64,000 nt of DNA, taken from contig NZ_LDJG01000007.1 of the NCBI RefSeq assembly GCF_001431425.1, positions 62,001 through 126,000 on the forward strand, in the 5' to 3' direction. This DNA is from Stenotrophomonas nitritireducens (lineage in GTDB: Bacteria > Pseudomonadota > Gammaproteobacteria > Xanthomonadales > Xanthomonadaceae). The notes under the pieces were generated by a model. It was given only the letters and a program-made list of their open reading frames with translations, was not told the DNA's origin and searched no databases. Shown here piece by piece: positions 15,606 through 22,888 of this stretch. The stretch's first letter is position 1, and the number at the start of each line of letters is the position of its first letter. The position numbers and the translations under genes are program-made.

Positions 15606-16817
15606 TCAGGGCAGGAACAGTTCGACCACGTCGTTGGTGAAGCGCCGCCCCAGCTCGGTGGGAACGATGCGCTCGCCGTCGTGCAGCAGCCAGCCGCGCT
15701 CCACTGCGGTGGCCAGCGCCGGCCGCAGCACGCCGCGGTCCAGGCCGGTACGCGATTCGAAGTCGCGCAGCCCGAAACCCTCGTGCAGGCGCAGCAGGTT
15801 GAGCATGTATTCGAACGGCAGGCGCGCGGCGTCGATCACGTCGTCGCCGCCGATCGCCGCGGGCGTGCCGGCCGTATCCATGAACGTCTGCGGGTGCTTG
15901 TGCTTCCAGCGGCGCAGCACGTGCTGCTGCGCGCCGGAACTGATCTTGCCGTGCGCGCCGGCGCCGATGCCCAGGTAGTCGCCGAAGCGCCAGTAGTTCA
16001 GGTTGTGCTGGCACTGCCAGCCGTCGCGCGCATAGGCGCTGACCTCGTACTGGCCATAGCCGCGCTCGGCGAGCAGGGCCTGGCAATGCTCCTGGATGTC
16101 CCAGGCGCTGTCTTCGTCGGGGATGCCCTGCGGTGGCTTGGCGAAGAACACCGTGTTCGGTTCCAGCGTCAGCTGATAGTGCGAGATATGCGTGGGGTCC
16201 AGCGCAAACGCGCGCTCCAGGTCGTGCTCGGCCTGGGCCAGGGTCTGCTGCGGCAGCGCGTACATCAGGTCGATGTTGAAGTTGCTGTAACCGGCATCCT
16301 GGGCCAGCTTGACCGCGCGTTCGGCCTCGTTGCTGTCGTGGATGCGGCCCAGGCGCTGCAGCGCTTCATCGTTGAAGGTCTGGATGCCGAAGCTGATGCG
16401 GTTCACGCCGGCCGCGCGGTAGCGGTCGAAGCGGCCGTGCTCGGCGGTGCCGGGGTTGGTCTCCAGCGTCACTTCCAGGTTCGGGGCGAAGCGCAGGCGC
16501 GCGCTGGCCTGCTGCAGGAAGCGGTCGATCGCCTCGGGCGGGAACAGGCTGGGGGTGCCGCCGCCGAAGAACACGCTGTTGACCACCCGGCCCCAGACCA
16601 GCGGCAGGTCCTGGTCCAGATCGCGGATCAGTGCGTCGATATAGGCATCGAACGGCAGCGCGCCCTTGCCGGCGTGCGAGTTGAAATCGCAGTACGGGCA
16701 TTTGCGCACGCACCAGGGCAGGTGCACGTACAGCGACAGCGGTGGTGGGACCAGCTGCACCGCGGCGGGCGCGTCGCAGCCGCAGGCGTCGTCATGCACG
16801 TGGGAATGCGCACTCAT
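15606..16817 (-). CDS. hemW: Heme chaperone HemW (radical SAM)
   Basis: A 403-residue radical SAM protein. The cluster-binding CxxxCxxC motif is at Cys36, Cys40 and Cys43 followed by Phe45, with GGGTPS downstream and IDLMYALPQQT later, as in HemW. The family was long named 'oxygen-independent coproporphyrinogen oxidase-like', but HemW lacks HemN features and acts in heme trafficking in the cytoplasm. The order rph - VOC - rdgB - hemW and the 9-bp gap after rdgB support HemW. An unusual ~20-residue N-terminal extension carries three His (4, 6, 8) and two Cys (12, 14), resembling a metal- or heme-binding tail. The ATG at 16817 includes this tail. A start nearer residue 28 would remove it, but no good start codon is there. 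Confidence 0.93.
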   Translation of the reverse strand: MSAHSHVHDDACGCDAPAAVQLVPPPLSLYVHLPWCVRKCPYCDFNSHAGKGALPFDAYIDALIRDLDQDLPLVWGRVVNSVFFGGGTPSLFPPEAIDRFLQQASARLRFAPNLEVTLETNPGTAEHGRFDRYRAAGVNRISFGIQTFNDEALQRLGRIHDSNEAERAVKLAQDAGYSNFNIDLMYALPQQTLAQAEHDLERAFALDPTHISHYQLTLEPNTVFFAKPPQGIPDEDSAWDIQEHCQALLAERGYGQYEVSAYARDGWQCQHNLNYWRFGDYLGIGAGAHGKISSGAQQHVLRRWKHKHPQTFMDTAGTPAAIGGDDVIDAARLPFEYMLNLLRLHEGFGLRDFESRTGLDRGVLRPALATAVERGWLLHDGERIVPTELGRRFTNDVVELFLP

Positions 16818-16826
16818 CGTCGCGAC

Positions 16827-17426
16827 TCAGTGCGCCAGCTGGCGGGAAAGCTGCTGCAGCAGCAGGCGCAGCGCCGCGGCGCGATGGCTGCGGGCGTTCT
16901 TCTGCTCAGGCAGCATTTCCGCGGCGGTCAGGCCCAGTTCTTCATCCAGGAACACCGGGTTGTAGCCGAAGCCGTGGCTGCCACGCAGTTCGTCGATGAT
17001 GCGGCCTTCCCAGCTGCCTTCGCAGATCAGCGGCTGCGGGTCGTTGGCGTGGCGCAGCAGCACGATCACCGCGTAGAAGCGCGCGCTGCGGCGCTCGGGC
17101 GGTACATCGCATAGTGCGGCGAGCAGCTTGGCGTTGTTGGCGGCATCGTCGGTGGGGCTGCCGGCGTAGCGCGCGCTGTACAGGCCGGGCGCGCCGTCGA
17201 GCGCATCGACGATCAGCCCGGAGTCGTCGGCAAGCGCCGGCAGGCCGGTGACCGTGCAGGCATGGCGGGCCTTGATCAGCGCGTTCTCGACGAAGGTCAG
17301 GCCGGTTTCGGGCACGTCGTCCACGCCCAGTTCGCGCTGCGGCACGATCTGCAGCGGCAGGTCGGCCAGCATCGCCTGCAGTTCCTTCAGCTTGCCGGCG
17401 TTGCCGCTGGCCAGGACCAGTTTCAT
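16827..17426 (-). CDS. rdgB: Non-canonical purine NTP pyrophosphatase (RdgB/HAM1)
   Basis: A 199-residue enzyme that hydrolyses dITP, ITP and XTP to monophosphates and so keeps deaminated purines out of nucleic acids. Family motifs: SGNAGKLKEL at residues 7-16, TFVENALIKARH, ADDSGLIVDAL, PGLYSARYAG, and SHGFGYNPVFLDEE near the C-terminus. The length matches E. coli RdgB (197). The ATG at 17426 overlaps the stop of the VOC gene by four bases. It is part of the rph-VOC-rdgB-hemW operon. No missing key residues were seen. Confidence 0.97.
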   Translation of the reverse strand: MKLVLASGNAGKLKELQAMLADLPLQIVPQRELGVDDVPETGLTFVENALIKARHACTVTGLPALADDSGLIVDALDGAPGLYSARYAGSPTDDAANNAKLLAALCDVPPERRSARFYAVIVLLRHANDPQPLICEGSWEGRIIDELRGSHGFGYNPVFLDEELGLTAAEMLPEQKNARSHRAAALRLLLQQLSRQLAH

Positions 17427-17812
17427 TGCTTGGGCTCCAGCAGGTCCCAGGTGTTGCCGTACAGGTCGCGGAACACCGCGACCGTGGCATAGGGTTCTTC
17501 GCGCGGCTGTTCCAGGAACTGGACGCCGGCGGCCAGCATGGCCGCGTGATCGCGGTGGAAGTCGTCGGTGTCGAGGAAGAAGCCGACCCGGCCGCCGGTC
17601 TGGTTGCCGATGCGGCCGCGCTGTTCCTCGTCGCTGGCGCGGGCCAGCAGCAGGGCGGCGGCGCTGCCGTCGGCCGGCCCGACCACCACCCAGCGCTTGT
17701 GGCCCTGGTCGATGTCCTGCAGCAGCTGGAAACCGAGCTTGCCGGTGTACCAGGCGATGGCTTCGTCGTAGTCGGCCACCACCAGCGTGACCAGGGCGAT
17801 GCGCCGGTTCAT
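17423..17812 (-). CDS. VOC (glyoxalase/bleomycin-resistance fold) protein
   Basis: A 129-residue vicinal-oxygen-chelate protein. It begins with a typical VOC first module ([27 protein letters not shown]) and ends with the second-module strand ([20 protein letters not shown]), where the Glu of WDLLE is in the usual metal-ligand position. It may be a small lyase, dioxygenase or binding protein; the substrate cannot be read from the sequence. It overlaps both neighbours by four bases (rph upstream, rdgB downstream). Such tight coupling to RNA and nucleotide quality-control genes is notable, since a VOC gene is not part of the E. coli version of this cluster. Confidence 0.88.
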   Translation of the reverse strand: MNRRIALVTLVVADYDEAIAWYTGKLGFQLLQDIDQGHKRWVVVGPADGSAAALLLARASDEEQRGRIGNQTGGRVGFFLDTDDFHRDHAAMLAAGVQFLEQPREEPYATVAVFRDLYGNTWDLLEPKQ

Positions 17813-18537
17813 GCCTGGGCCAGGGCTGCCTGCTGCGCGGCGAACAGTTCGCCGATGCCCTTCTCGGCCAGCGCCAGCAGCGCGTCCAGTTCGTCGCGGC
17901 GGAAGGCATGGCCCTCGGCGGTGCCCTGCAGTTCGATGAAGCCGCCGCCGTCGTTCATGACGACGTTCATGTCGGTGTCGCAGTCGCTGTCCTCGGCGTA
18001 GTCCAGGTCCAGCACCGGCACGCCCTTGTAGACGCCGACCGACACCGCCGCGACTGCGCCGAACACAGGGTTGCGCTTGATCTCGCCGCGCTTGAGCAGG
18101 CTGTTCACCGCGTCCACCAGCGCCACGTAGGCGCCGGTGATGGCCGCGGTGCGGGTGCCGCCGTCGGCCTGCAGCACGTCGCAGTCCAGGGTGATGGTGC
18201 GTTCGCCCAGCGCGTTGCGGTCGATGCAGGCGCGCAGCGTGCGGCCGATCAGGCGCTGGATCTCCAGCGTGCGTCCGCCCTGCTTGCCGCGCGCGGCCTC
18301 GCGGTCGGAACGGGTGTGGGTGGAGCGCGGCAGCATGCCGTACTCGGCGGTCACCCAGCCTTCCCCCTTGCCGCGCAGGAACGCCGGCACGCGGTTCTCG
18401 ACGCTGGCGGTGCACAGCACGCGGGTATGGCCGAAGCTCACCAGCACCGAGCCTTCGGCATGGCGGGTGAAGCCGCGTTCGAGGGTGACGGTGCGCAGCT
18501 GGTCGGCCTGGCGGCCGCTGGGACGGGAAAAGGTCAT
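17809..18537 (-). CDS. rph: Ribonuclease PH
   Basis: A 242-residue phosphorolytic 3'-to-5' exoribonuclease that trims tRNA 3' ends. Signatures: the N-terminal [31 protein letters not shown], the phosphate-binding segment with [16 protein letters not shown], and [17 protein letters not shown] with the catalytic-site acidic residues. The length equals E. coli RNase PH in its active (unframeshifted) form, 238-240 residues. The ATG at 18537 opens the minus-strand operon and faces yicC across 111 bp, the usual rph/yicC divergence. The stop overlaps the VOC start by four bases. Confidence 0.97.
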   Translation of the reverse strand: MTFSRPSGRQADQLRTVTLERGFTRHAEGSVLVSFGHTRVLCTASVENRVPAFLRGKGEGWVTAEYGMLPRSTHTRSDREAARGKQGGRTLEIQRLIGRTLRACIDRNALGERTITLDCDVLQADGGTRTAAITGAYVALVDAVNSLLKRGEIKRNPVFGAVAAVSVGVYKGVPVLDLDYAEDSDCDTDMNVVMNDGGGFIELQGTAEGHAFRRDELDALLALAEKGIGELFAAQQAALAQA

Positions 18538-18648
18538 GGGAAGTCCGGGTGGCGATGGAGCGTCGTGGGGGTGTCCGGGCGGCCTGCGGGCCGGCATCCG
18601 GAGGCGCCTAGGGTACCATTCGCCCTTTGCAACGCACCGGAAATCCAC

Positions 18649-19509
18649 ATGATCCGAAGCATGACCGCCTATGCCGGCGGCGAACGCGTCACGCGCTGGG
18701 GCACCCTCGGCTGCGAGCTGCGCTCGGTCAACCACCGTTTCCTCGAAGTGGGGGTGCGGCTGCCGGAAGAACTGCGCGCGCTGGAGCCGCAACTGCGCGA
18801 GCGCGTGGCCGCGCGCATCAGCCGCGGCAAGGTGGATCTGGTCATGCGCCTGCGCGCGCCCGAGGCGGCGCCCACGCTGTCGGTGGACGAGGCGCTGGTC
18901 GAGCAGCTGGGCGAGGTGGCGCAGCGCCTGCACGGGCATTTCCTGAACATGCGCGTCAGCTTCACCGAGCTGCTGGCCTATCCGGGCGTGCTGCGCGGCG
19001 AAGCGGTCGATGCCGCGGCGCTGCACGCCGAGGCGCTGGCGCTGCTGGACGAGGCCATCGACGGCTTCGTGGCCGCGCGCGAGCGCGAGGGCGCCAAGCT
19101 GACTGCCGCGATCAGCGAGCGGGTGGATGCGATCGAACGCATCGCCGGCGAGGTGCGCGAATTGATTCCCGCCATCCGCGAGGGCCAGCGCGCCAAGCTG
19201 GCCGCGCGTCTGGCCGACCTGCCGCATCCGGTCGATCCGGGCCGCGCCGAGCAGGAGCTGGTGCTGTGGCTGCAGAAGCTCGACGTGGACGAGGAGCTGG
19301 ACCGCCTGGGCAGCCACATTGGCGAGATCCGCCGCGTGCTGCGCCAGCGCGAGCCGGTCGGCCGCCGCCTGGATTTCCTGCTGCAGGAGTTCAATCGCGA
19401 GGCCAATACGCTGGGCTCCAAGTCGGTGGACAGCCGCACCTCCAATGCCGCGGTCGAACTGAAGGTGCTGATCGACCAGATCCGCGAGCAGGTGCAGAAC
19501 CTGGAGTAG
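18649..19509 (+). CDS. yicC: YicC-family endoribonuclease
   Basis: A 286-residue protein of the YicC/YloC family, reported to be an endoribonuclease in E. coli. It begins with the invariant [12 protein letters not shown] and [18 protein letters not shown], and ends with the DUF1732-type C-terminus ([22 protein letters not shown] then [23 protein letters not shown]). The length matches E. coli YicC (287). The ATG at 18649 follows a short divergent promoter region shared with rph. An exceptionally long hairpin starts 8 bases after the stop codon and may end or stabilise the transcript. Confidence 0.95.
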   Translation: MIRSMTAYAGGERVTRWGTLGCELRSVNHRFLEVGVRLPEELRALEPQLRERVAARISRGKVDLVMRLRAPEAAPTLSVDEALVEQLGEVAQRLHGHFLNMRVSFTELLAYPGVLRGEAVDAAALHAEALALLDEAIDGFVAAREREGAKLTAAISERVDAIERIAGEVRELIPAIREGQRAKLAARLADLPHPVDPGRAEQELVLWLQKLDVDEELDRLGSHIGEIRRVLRQREPVGRRLDFLLQEFNREANTLGSKSVDSRTSNAAVELKVLIDQIREQVQNLE

Positions 19510-19516
19510 GACCTGG

Positions 19517-19557
19517 GCGTGCGCAGGGGCCATGCCGGGCATGGCCTTCCTGCACGC
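19517..19557 (+). other. Long hairpin after yicC
   Basis: A perfect 8-bp stem, GGCCATGC / GCATGGCC with loop CGG, is extended by AGG/CCT and GCGTGC/GCACGC arms with small bulges, giving about 17 paired bases. It has no T-run, so it is not a classic intrinsic terminator. It may stabilise the yicC mRNA 3' end or be a Rho-assisted end. Confidence 0.5.
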
Positions 19558-20142
19558 AGGGGCGTGTGCTCGGTACGTTGACGCCCTGCCCGCAAACCCC
19601 CGGGTCCGGCAGGTGGCGGATGTGGGAGTGGAAAGGCCGCAATGCTGGACGGGAGCGCCATCGGGCTTCGGCGGCGAAGCGGGCATGGGGTGGATCTGTT
19701 TTTCGTCGGCCGGAAACCGGACTTCGAGGCCGCGCAGGCGCCCGGGTCCGGGCTTTCCGCCGCGCGGTCGCACCGGCGGGCCGGGGTGCTCGCGGCCGAG
19801 GCCGGGAAATCCGGGCGGCCATGATCGGCGACGGCGCCTGCTGCGGCCTGCGGCTGGGTTTGCCCGGGGCGAGCCGCCCGCGCATCCGGGCCATCCGCGC
19901 GAGGCGGCGCAGGGCATCCCCGAGGGCCGCCTGATCCGGCGAGGCGCGACTCTTCACCGGGGCAGCCGCGGCGCGGAAGCTGCCCGGGAGAATCCGAAAG
20001 CCACTGGCCGAACAAGCCCTGACCCTGTGGGGGCGTGCAGTGCCCGCAACGGGAGTTTCCAGGACGGCATGGTCGCCAGGTAGGCTCCTCCCGGACTGAT
20101 GTTTCGATCCCAGGGGTGATGTACATGCAGGAGATGGCCGCC
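19558..20142. other. 585-bp stretch with no recognisable gene
   Basis: Open frames here are short, arginine/alanine-rich and match nothing I recognise on either strand. There is no clear promoter, RNA gene or repeat of the families seen elsewhere in the window. A ribosome-binding sequence AGGAG (20129-20133) at the right edge serves the serine hydrolase gene. The stretch may hold a degraded gene or a long leader. Confidence 0.5.
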
Positions 20143-21390
20143 ATGCCGACTTCCCGGCGCAGGTTCCTCGCCATGGCCTCGGCCAGCGCGTCGCTCGCGC
20201 TGCTGCCGGCACCGGCGCTGCAGGCAGCCCCGCCGGTGCGCGATGACCGGCCATGGATTCCGTCCGACGCCTTCCTGGCCGGACTGCCGGAATGGATGCG
20301 CGCCTTCGGCGTGCCCGGCGTCGCCATCGCGGTGGTGGAGCGGGGCGAACTGGCCTGGCATCGCGGGTTCGGCGTGGCCGACGTGGAAAGCGGCGCGGCG
20401 GTGGACGCGGACAGCGTGTTCGAGTGCGCCTCGCTGAGCAAGCCGGTGTTCGCCTACCTGGTCCTGCAGCTGGTCGATGCCGGCGTGCTGCAGCTCGACC
20501 GCGCCCTGGTGGACTACCACCGCCCTGACTTCCTGGCCGGCGACGACCCCCGGCTGGAGCGGATCAGCGTGCGCGACGTCCTGCGCCACGGCAGTGGGCT
20601 GCCGGACTGGCGCGCGCATCCCGAGCGCGATCCGCTGCGCACGATCGCCGAGCCGGGGCAGCGGGTGAACTACTCGGGCGAGGCCTTCTTCTGGCTGCAG
20701 CGGGTAGTGGAGACCGTCACCGGCCAGAGTCTGGATCAATTGGCGCAGCGGCGCCTGTTCGAACCGGCCGGCATGCGCGGCAGCACCTACACCTGGAACG
20801 CGCATGCCGCGCGCCATTCGGTGACCGGCGTGCCCGCGCCCGGCGCGCAGCCGGTGGTAGAGACCTTCCGCGCGCAATGGCCGCTGCTGCAGCCCTTGGC
20901 CGAGGCGCAGGGCAAGCCGCTGTCTGCCTGGACCTGGGACGACGCGGTGCGCGCGCTGCCGCTGGCCCAGGCCGCGGCGCCGGAGGGCATGTTCGTGTGG
21001 CCGGGGGATCTGCTCGCCAATGCCGCCGCCAGCCTGCGCGGGCCGGTGCAGGACTATGCGCGCTTCATCGCCCACGTCATGCGGCGCGAGACTCGGCAGG
21101 AGTGGGAGATCGGCGAAGCCACCCGGCAGGCGATGCTGGCGCCGCAGCTGGCGGTGCGGCCGGGCTGGCTGGACAAGGGCCTGGGCTGGAACCTGGAACG
21201 CGTGGATGCGGATGCGCGCTGGTTCTTCCACGGCGGCTCCAACGCCGGCCGCTACAAGACCTTCGCGGTGGGCGATCCGCAGCGCCGCCGCGGGCTGGTG
21301 GTGATGACCAGCGGCGGTGGCGGCACCGGCGTCTACCAGCGCATCGTGCGCGCGGCGACCGGGCGCGACATGCTGGCCTTCGACCTCTGA
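20143..21390 (+). CDS. Serine hydrolase of the beta-lactamase/penicillin-binding fold, Tat-exported
   Basis: A 415-residue class C beta-lactamase-like esterase or peptidase. Seen: a twin-arginine signal (SRRRFLAMASASASLALL, cleavage near LQAA, ~27), the nucleophile motif SLSK (CASLSKPVFA), a YSG in place of YxN (VNYSGEAFFW), and HGGSNAG as the third motif. The usual helical insertion follows the YSG region. This family includes D-aminopeptidases, esterases and EstB-like enzymes, so a resistance beta-lactamase should not be assumed. I chose the ATG at 20143 because AGGAG is 9 bases upstream and the Tat motif then sits at residues 4-8; ATGs at 20119, 20125 and 20134 are alternatives. It stands alone between yicC and gmk. 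Confidence 0.88.
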   Translation: MPTSRRRFLAMASASASLALLPAPALQAAPPVRDDRPWIPSDAFLAGLPEWMRAFGVPGVAIAVVERGELAWHRGFGVADVESGAAVDADSVFECASLSKPVFAYLVLQLVDAGVLQLDRALVDYHRPDFLAGDDPRLERISVRDVLRHGSGLPDWRAHPERDPLRTIAEPGQRVNYSGEAFFWLQRVVETVTGQSLDQLAQRRLFEPAGMRGSTYTWNAHAARHSVTGVPAPGAQPVVETFRAQWPLLQPLAEAQGKPLSAWTWDDAVRALPLAQAAAPEGMFVWPGDLLANAAASLRGPVQDYARFIAHVMRRETRQEWEIGEATRQAMLAPQLAVRPGWLDKGLGWNLERVDADARWFFHGGSNAGRYKTFAVGDPQRRRGLVVMTSGGGGTGVYQRIVRAATGRDMLAFDL

Positions 21391-21516
21391 TCCGGCGCCG
21401 GCGGCCCCGGCCCCGTGCGCGGTGGGAATCGGCGGCACCGCCGGCCCCGGCATTTGCAGCGGCGGCCCGGGCTGGTTATCGTGCGCCGCCCGAACCATCG
21501 ACCGGAGATCCGCGCG

Positions 21517-22128
21517 ATGCGTGGCACCCTCTATATCGTCGCGGCACCCTCCGGCGCCGGCAAAAGCAGCATCGTCAACGCCACCCTGGCGCGCGATGAG
21601 CAGATCGCGCTGTCCATTTCCTTCACCTCGCGGGCGATGCGCCCGGGCGAGGAGAACGGCCGGCACTACCACTTCGTCAGCGCCGCCGAGTTCGAGCGGA
21701 TGATCGCCGCGGGCGACTTTTTCGAGCACGCCAGCGTGCACGGCGACTGGAAGGGCACCGCGCGGCAGTCGGTGGAGCCGCAGCTGGCCGCCGGCAAGGA
21801 CGTGCTGCTGGAGATCGACTGGCAGGGTGCGCGCCAGGTGCGCGAGAAGGTGCCGGACGCGGTCAGCGTGTTCATTCTGCCGCCCTCCAAGCAGGCGCTG
21901 GACGACCGCATGCGCAAGCGCGGCCAGGACAGCGAAGCGGTGATGGCGCAGCGTCTGGCCGCCGCGCGCGAGGAGATGCTGCATTACGACGAATTCGACT
22001 ACGTCATCGTCAACGAGGTGTTCGACACCGCGGTCGACGAGATGTGCGCCATCTTCACCGCCAGCCGCCTGCGGCGGGCGCAGCAGCAGGTCCGCCACGA
22101 CGGCCTGATCCGCTCGCTGCTGGACTGA
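21517..22128 (+). CDS. gmk: Guanylate kinase
   Basis: A 203-residue enzyme that phosphorylates GMP to GDP with ATP. The P-loop APSGAGKSS is at residues 10-18. The GMP-binding region contains SFTSRAMRPGEENGRHYHFV, and EIDWQGARQVRE forms the next conserved segment. The length is close to E. coli Gmk (207). The ATG at 21517 has GGAG at a good distance. It begins the gmk-rpoZ-spoT-ridA-recG cluster. A separate promoter for rpoZ lies in the 198-bp gap after it. Confidence 0.97.
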   Translation: MRGTLYIVAAPSGAGKSSIVNATLARDEQIALSISFTSRAMRPGEENGRHYHFVSAAEFERMIAAGDFFEHASVHGDWKGTARQSVEPQLAAGKDVLLEIDWQGARQVREKVPDAVSVFILPPSKQALDDRMRKRGQDSEAVMAQRLAAAREEMLHYDEFDYVIVNEVFDTAVDEMCAIFTASRLRRAQQQVRHDGLIRSLLD

Positions 22129-22241
22129 GGCGGCGCTGCGCCGGGATGGGCGGGACAGGGCGAAGCCGGCCGGAGGGCCGGTCCCACGGGCTTTCCCGAA
22201 CGGCAACTGATTGATTCCAAAGGGCTGGCCTGGGGCGCGAT

Positions 22242-22271
22242 TTGATTTTCCCGGGTGCCGGCCTGTACAAT
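22242..22271 (+). promoter_or_regulatory. Sigma-70-type promoter for rpoZ-spoT
   Basis: TTGATT (22242-22247), an 18-bp spacer and TACAAT (22266-22271) lie 56 bp before the rpoZ ATG. The hexamers match consensus at 4 and 5 positions. It would let rpoZ and spoT be transcribed independently of gmk. Confidence 0.7.
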
Positions 22272-22326
22272 CCACGCCCTTTCCCTCATCCGATCGAGCG
22301 GCCGCTGCTGGTCGCCGGGAGCTCGC

Positions 22327-22626
22327 ATGGCCCGCATTACCGTAGAAGATTGCCTGGAAGTCGTTAACAACCGTTTCGAGCTGGTCATGATGGCGTCCAA
22401 GCGCGCCCGCCAGCTGGCCAACGGCGTGCAGGCGACCCTCGACAACAGCGAGACCGAGGACAAGCCGACCGTGCTGGCGCTGCGCGAGATCGCCGCCCGC
22501 AAGATCGACAACGCGCTGATCGAGGAAGTCGAGAAGGCCGAGCGCGAGCGCGCTGAGCGCGAAGCGCTGGAATGGGCGGCCGCCGAAGTCGTCGCCGACG
22601 AGGACATGTCCAAGAACGACGACTGA
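22327..22626 (+). CDS. rpoZ: RNA polymerase omega subunit
   Basis: A 99-residue subunit that binds the beta' C-terminal region, helps assemble RNA polymerase and forms part of a ppGpp site. The sequence starts [30 protein letters not shown], the family's most conserved segment, and continues with [15 protein letters not shown]. The C-terminal third is acidic and helical. The ATG at 22327 has GGGAG upstream. It is followed after 262 bp by spoT, the same order as in E. coli. The intervening gap holds a terminator-like hairpin and a palindrome. Confidence 0.97.
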   Translation: MARITVEDCLEVVNNRFELVMMASKRARQLANGVQATLDNSETEDKPTVLALREIAARKIDNALIEEVEKAERERAEREALEWAAAEVVADEDMSKNDD

Positions 22627-22652
22627 TCGCCTGCCGATCATCGTTGTGCACC

Positions 22653-22684
22653 GACAGCCCGCCGCGTGCGGGCTGTCTGCTTTC
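22653..22684 (+). terminator. Terminator-like hairpin between rpoZ and spoT
   Basis: A 10-bp stem GACAGCCCGC / GCGGGCTGTC with a 5-base loop (22653-22677) is followed by a weak T-rich tail (TGCTTT). It probably attenuates rather than fully ends transcription, since spoT follows on the same strand. Confidence 0.6.
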
Positions 22685-22796
22685 CGGGCATCCGCCACCC
22701 TGGAAACCCGTCCCCCGGATGCGTCTGGAGGAAAGTCCCCTGAGTCAGGAGGCGCCGCGAAGCGGCGGGGCGTGGGTGAGCGGAAGACGGGGCTCT

Positions 22797-22815
22797 CGGT
22801 TTGCAATGCAAACCG
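22797..22815. promoter_or_regulatory. Perfect 19-bp palindrome upstream of spoT
   Basis: CGGTTTGCAATGCAAACCG is a perfect inverted repeat (9-bp arms around one A) ending 73 bp before the spoT ATG. It could be an operator or an RNA hairpin in the leader. No matching regulator can be named from the sequence. Confidence 0.4.
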
Positions 22816-22888
22816 CGGGGCGACAGCGCGGGAGCGGTGTCGCGTCTCCGGCGTTGCCGTGTTGTTGCCGCTGGCATATCTTCCAAGC

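Noticed and set aside
15606..16817. Annotation as coproporphyrinogen III dehydrogenase HemN
   Set aside because: Length, motif positions and linkage to rdgB and rph fit HemW. HemN is longer and has additional conserved N-terminal residues.
20143..21390. Calling the serine hydrolase an antibiotic-resistance beta-lactamase
   Set aside because: The motifs place it in the broad class C/esterase fold, YSG replaces YxN, and no resistance-specific context is present.
22717..22790. RNase P RNA-like string GGAGGAAAGTCC upstream of spoT
   Set aside because: Only this one motif matches. The other conserved RNase P elements are absent and the gap is too short for the ~350-nt RNA.
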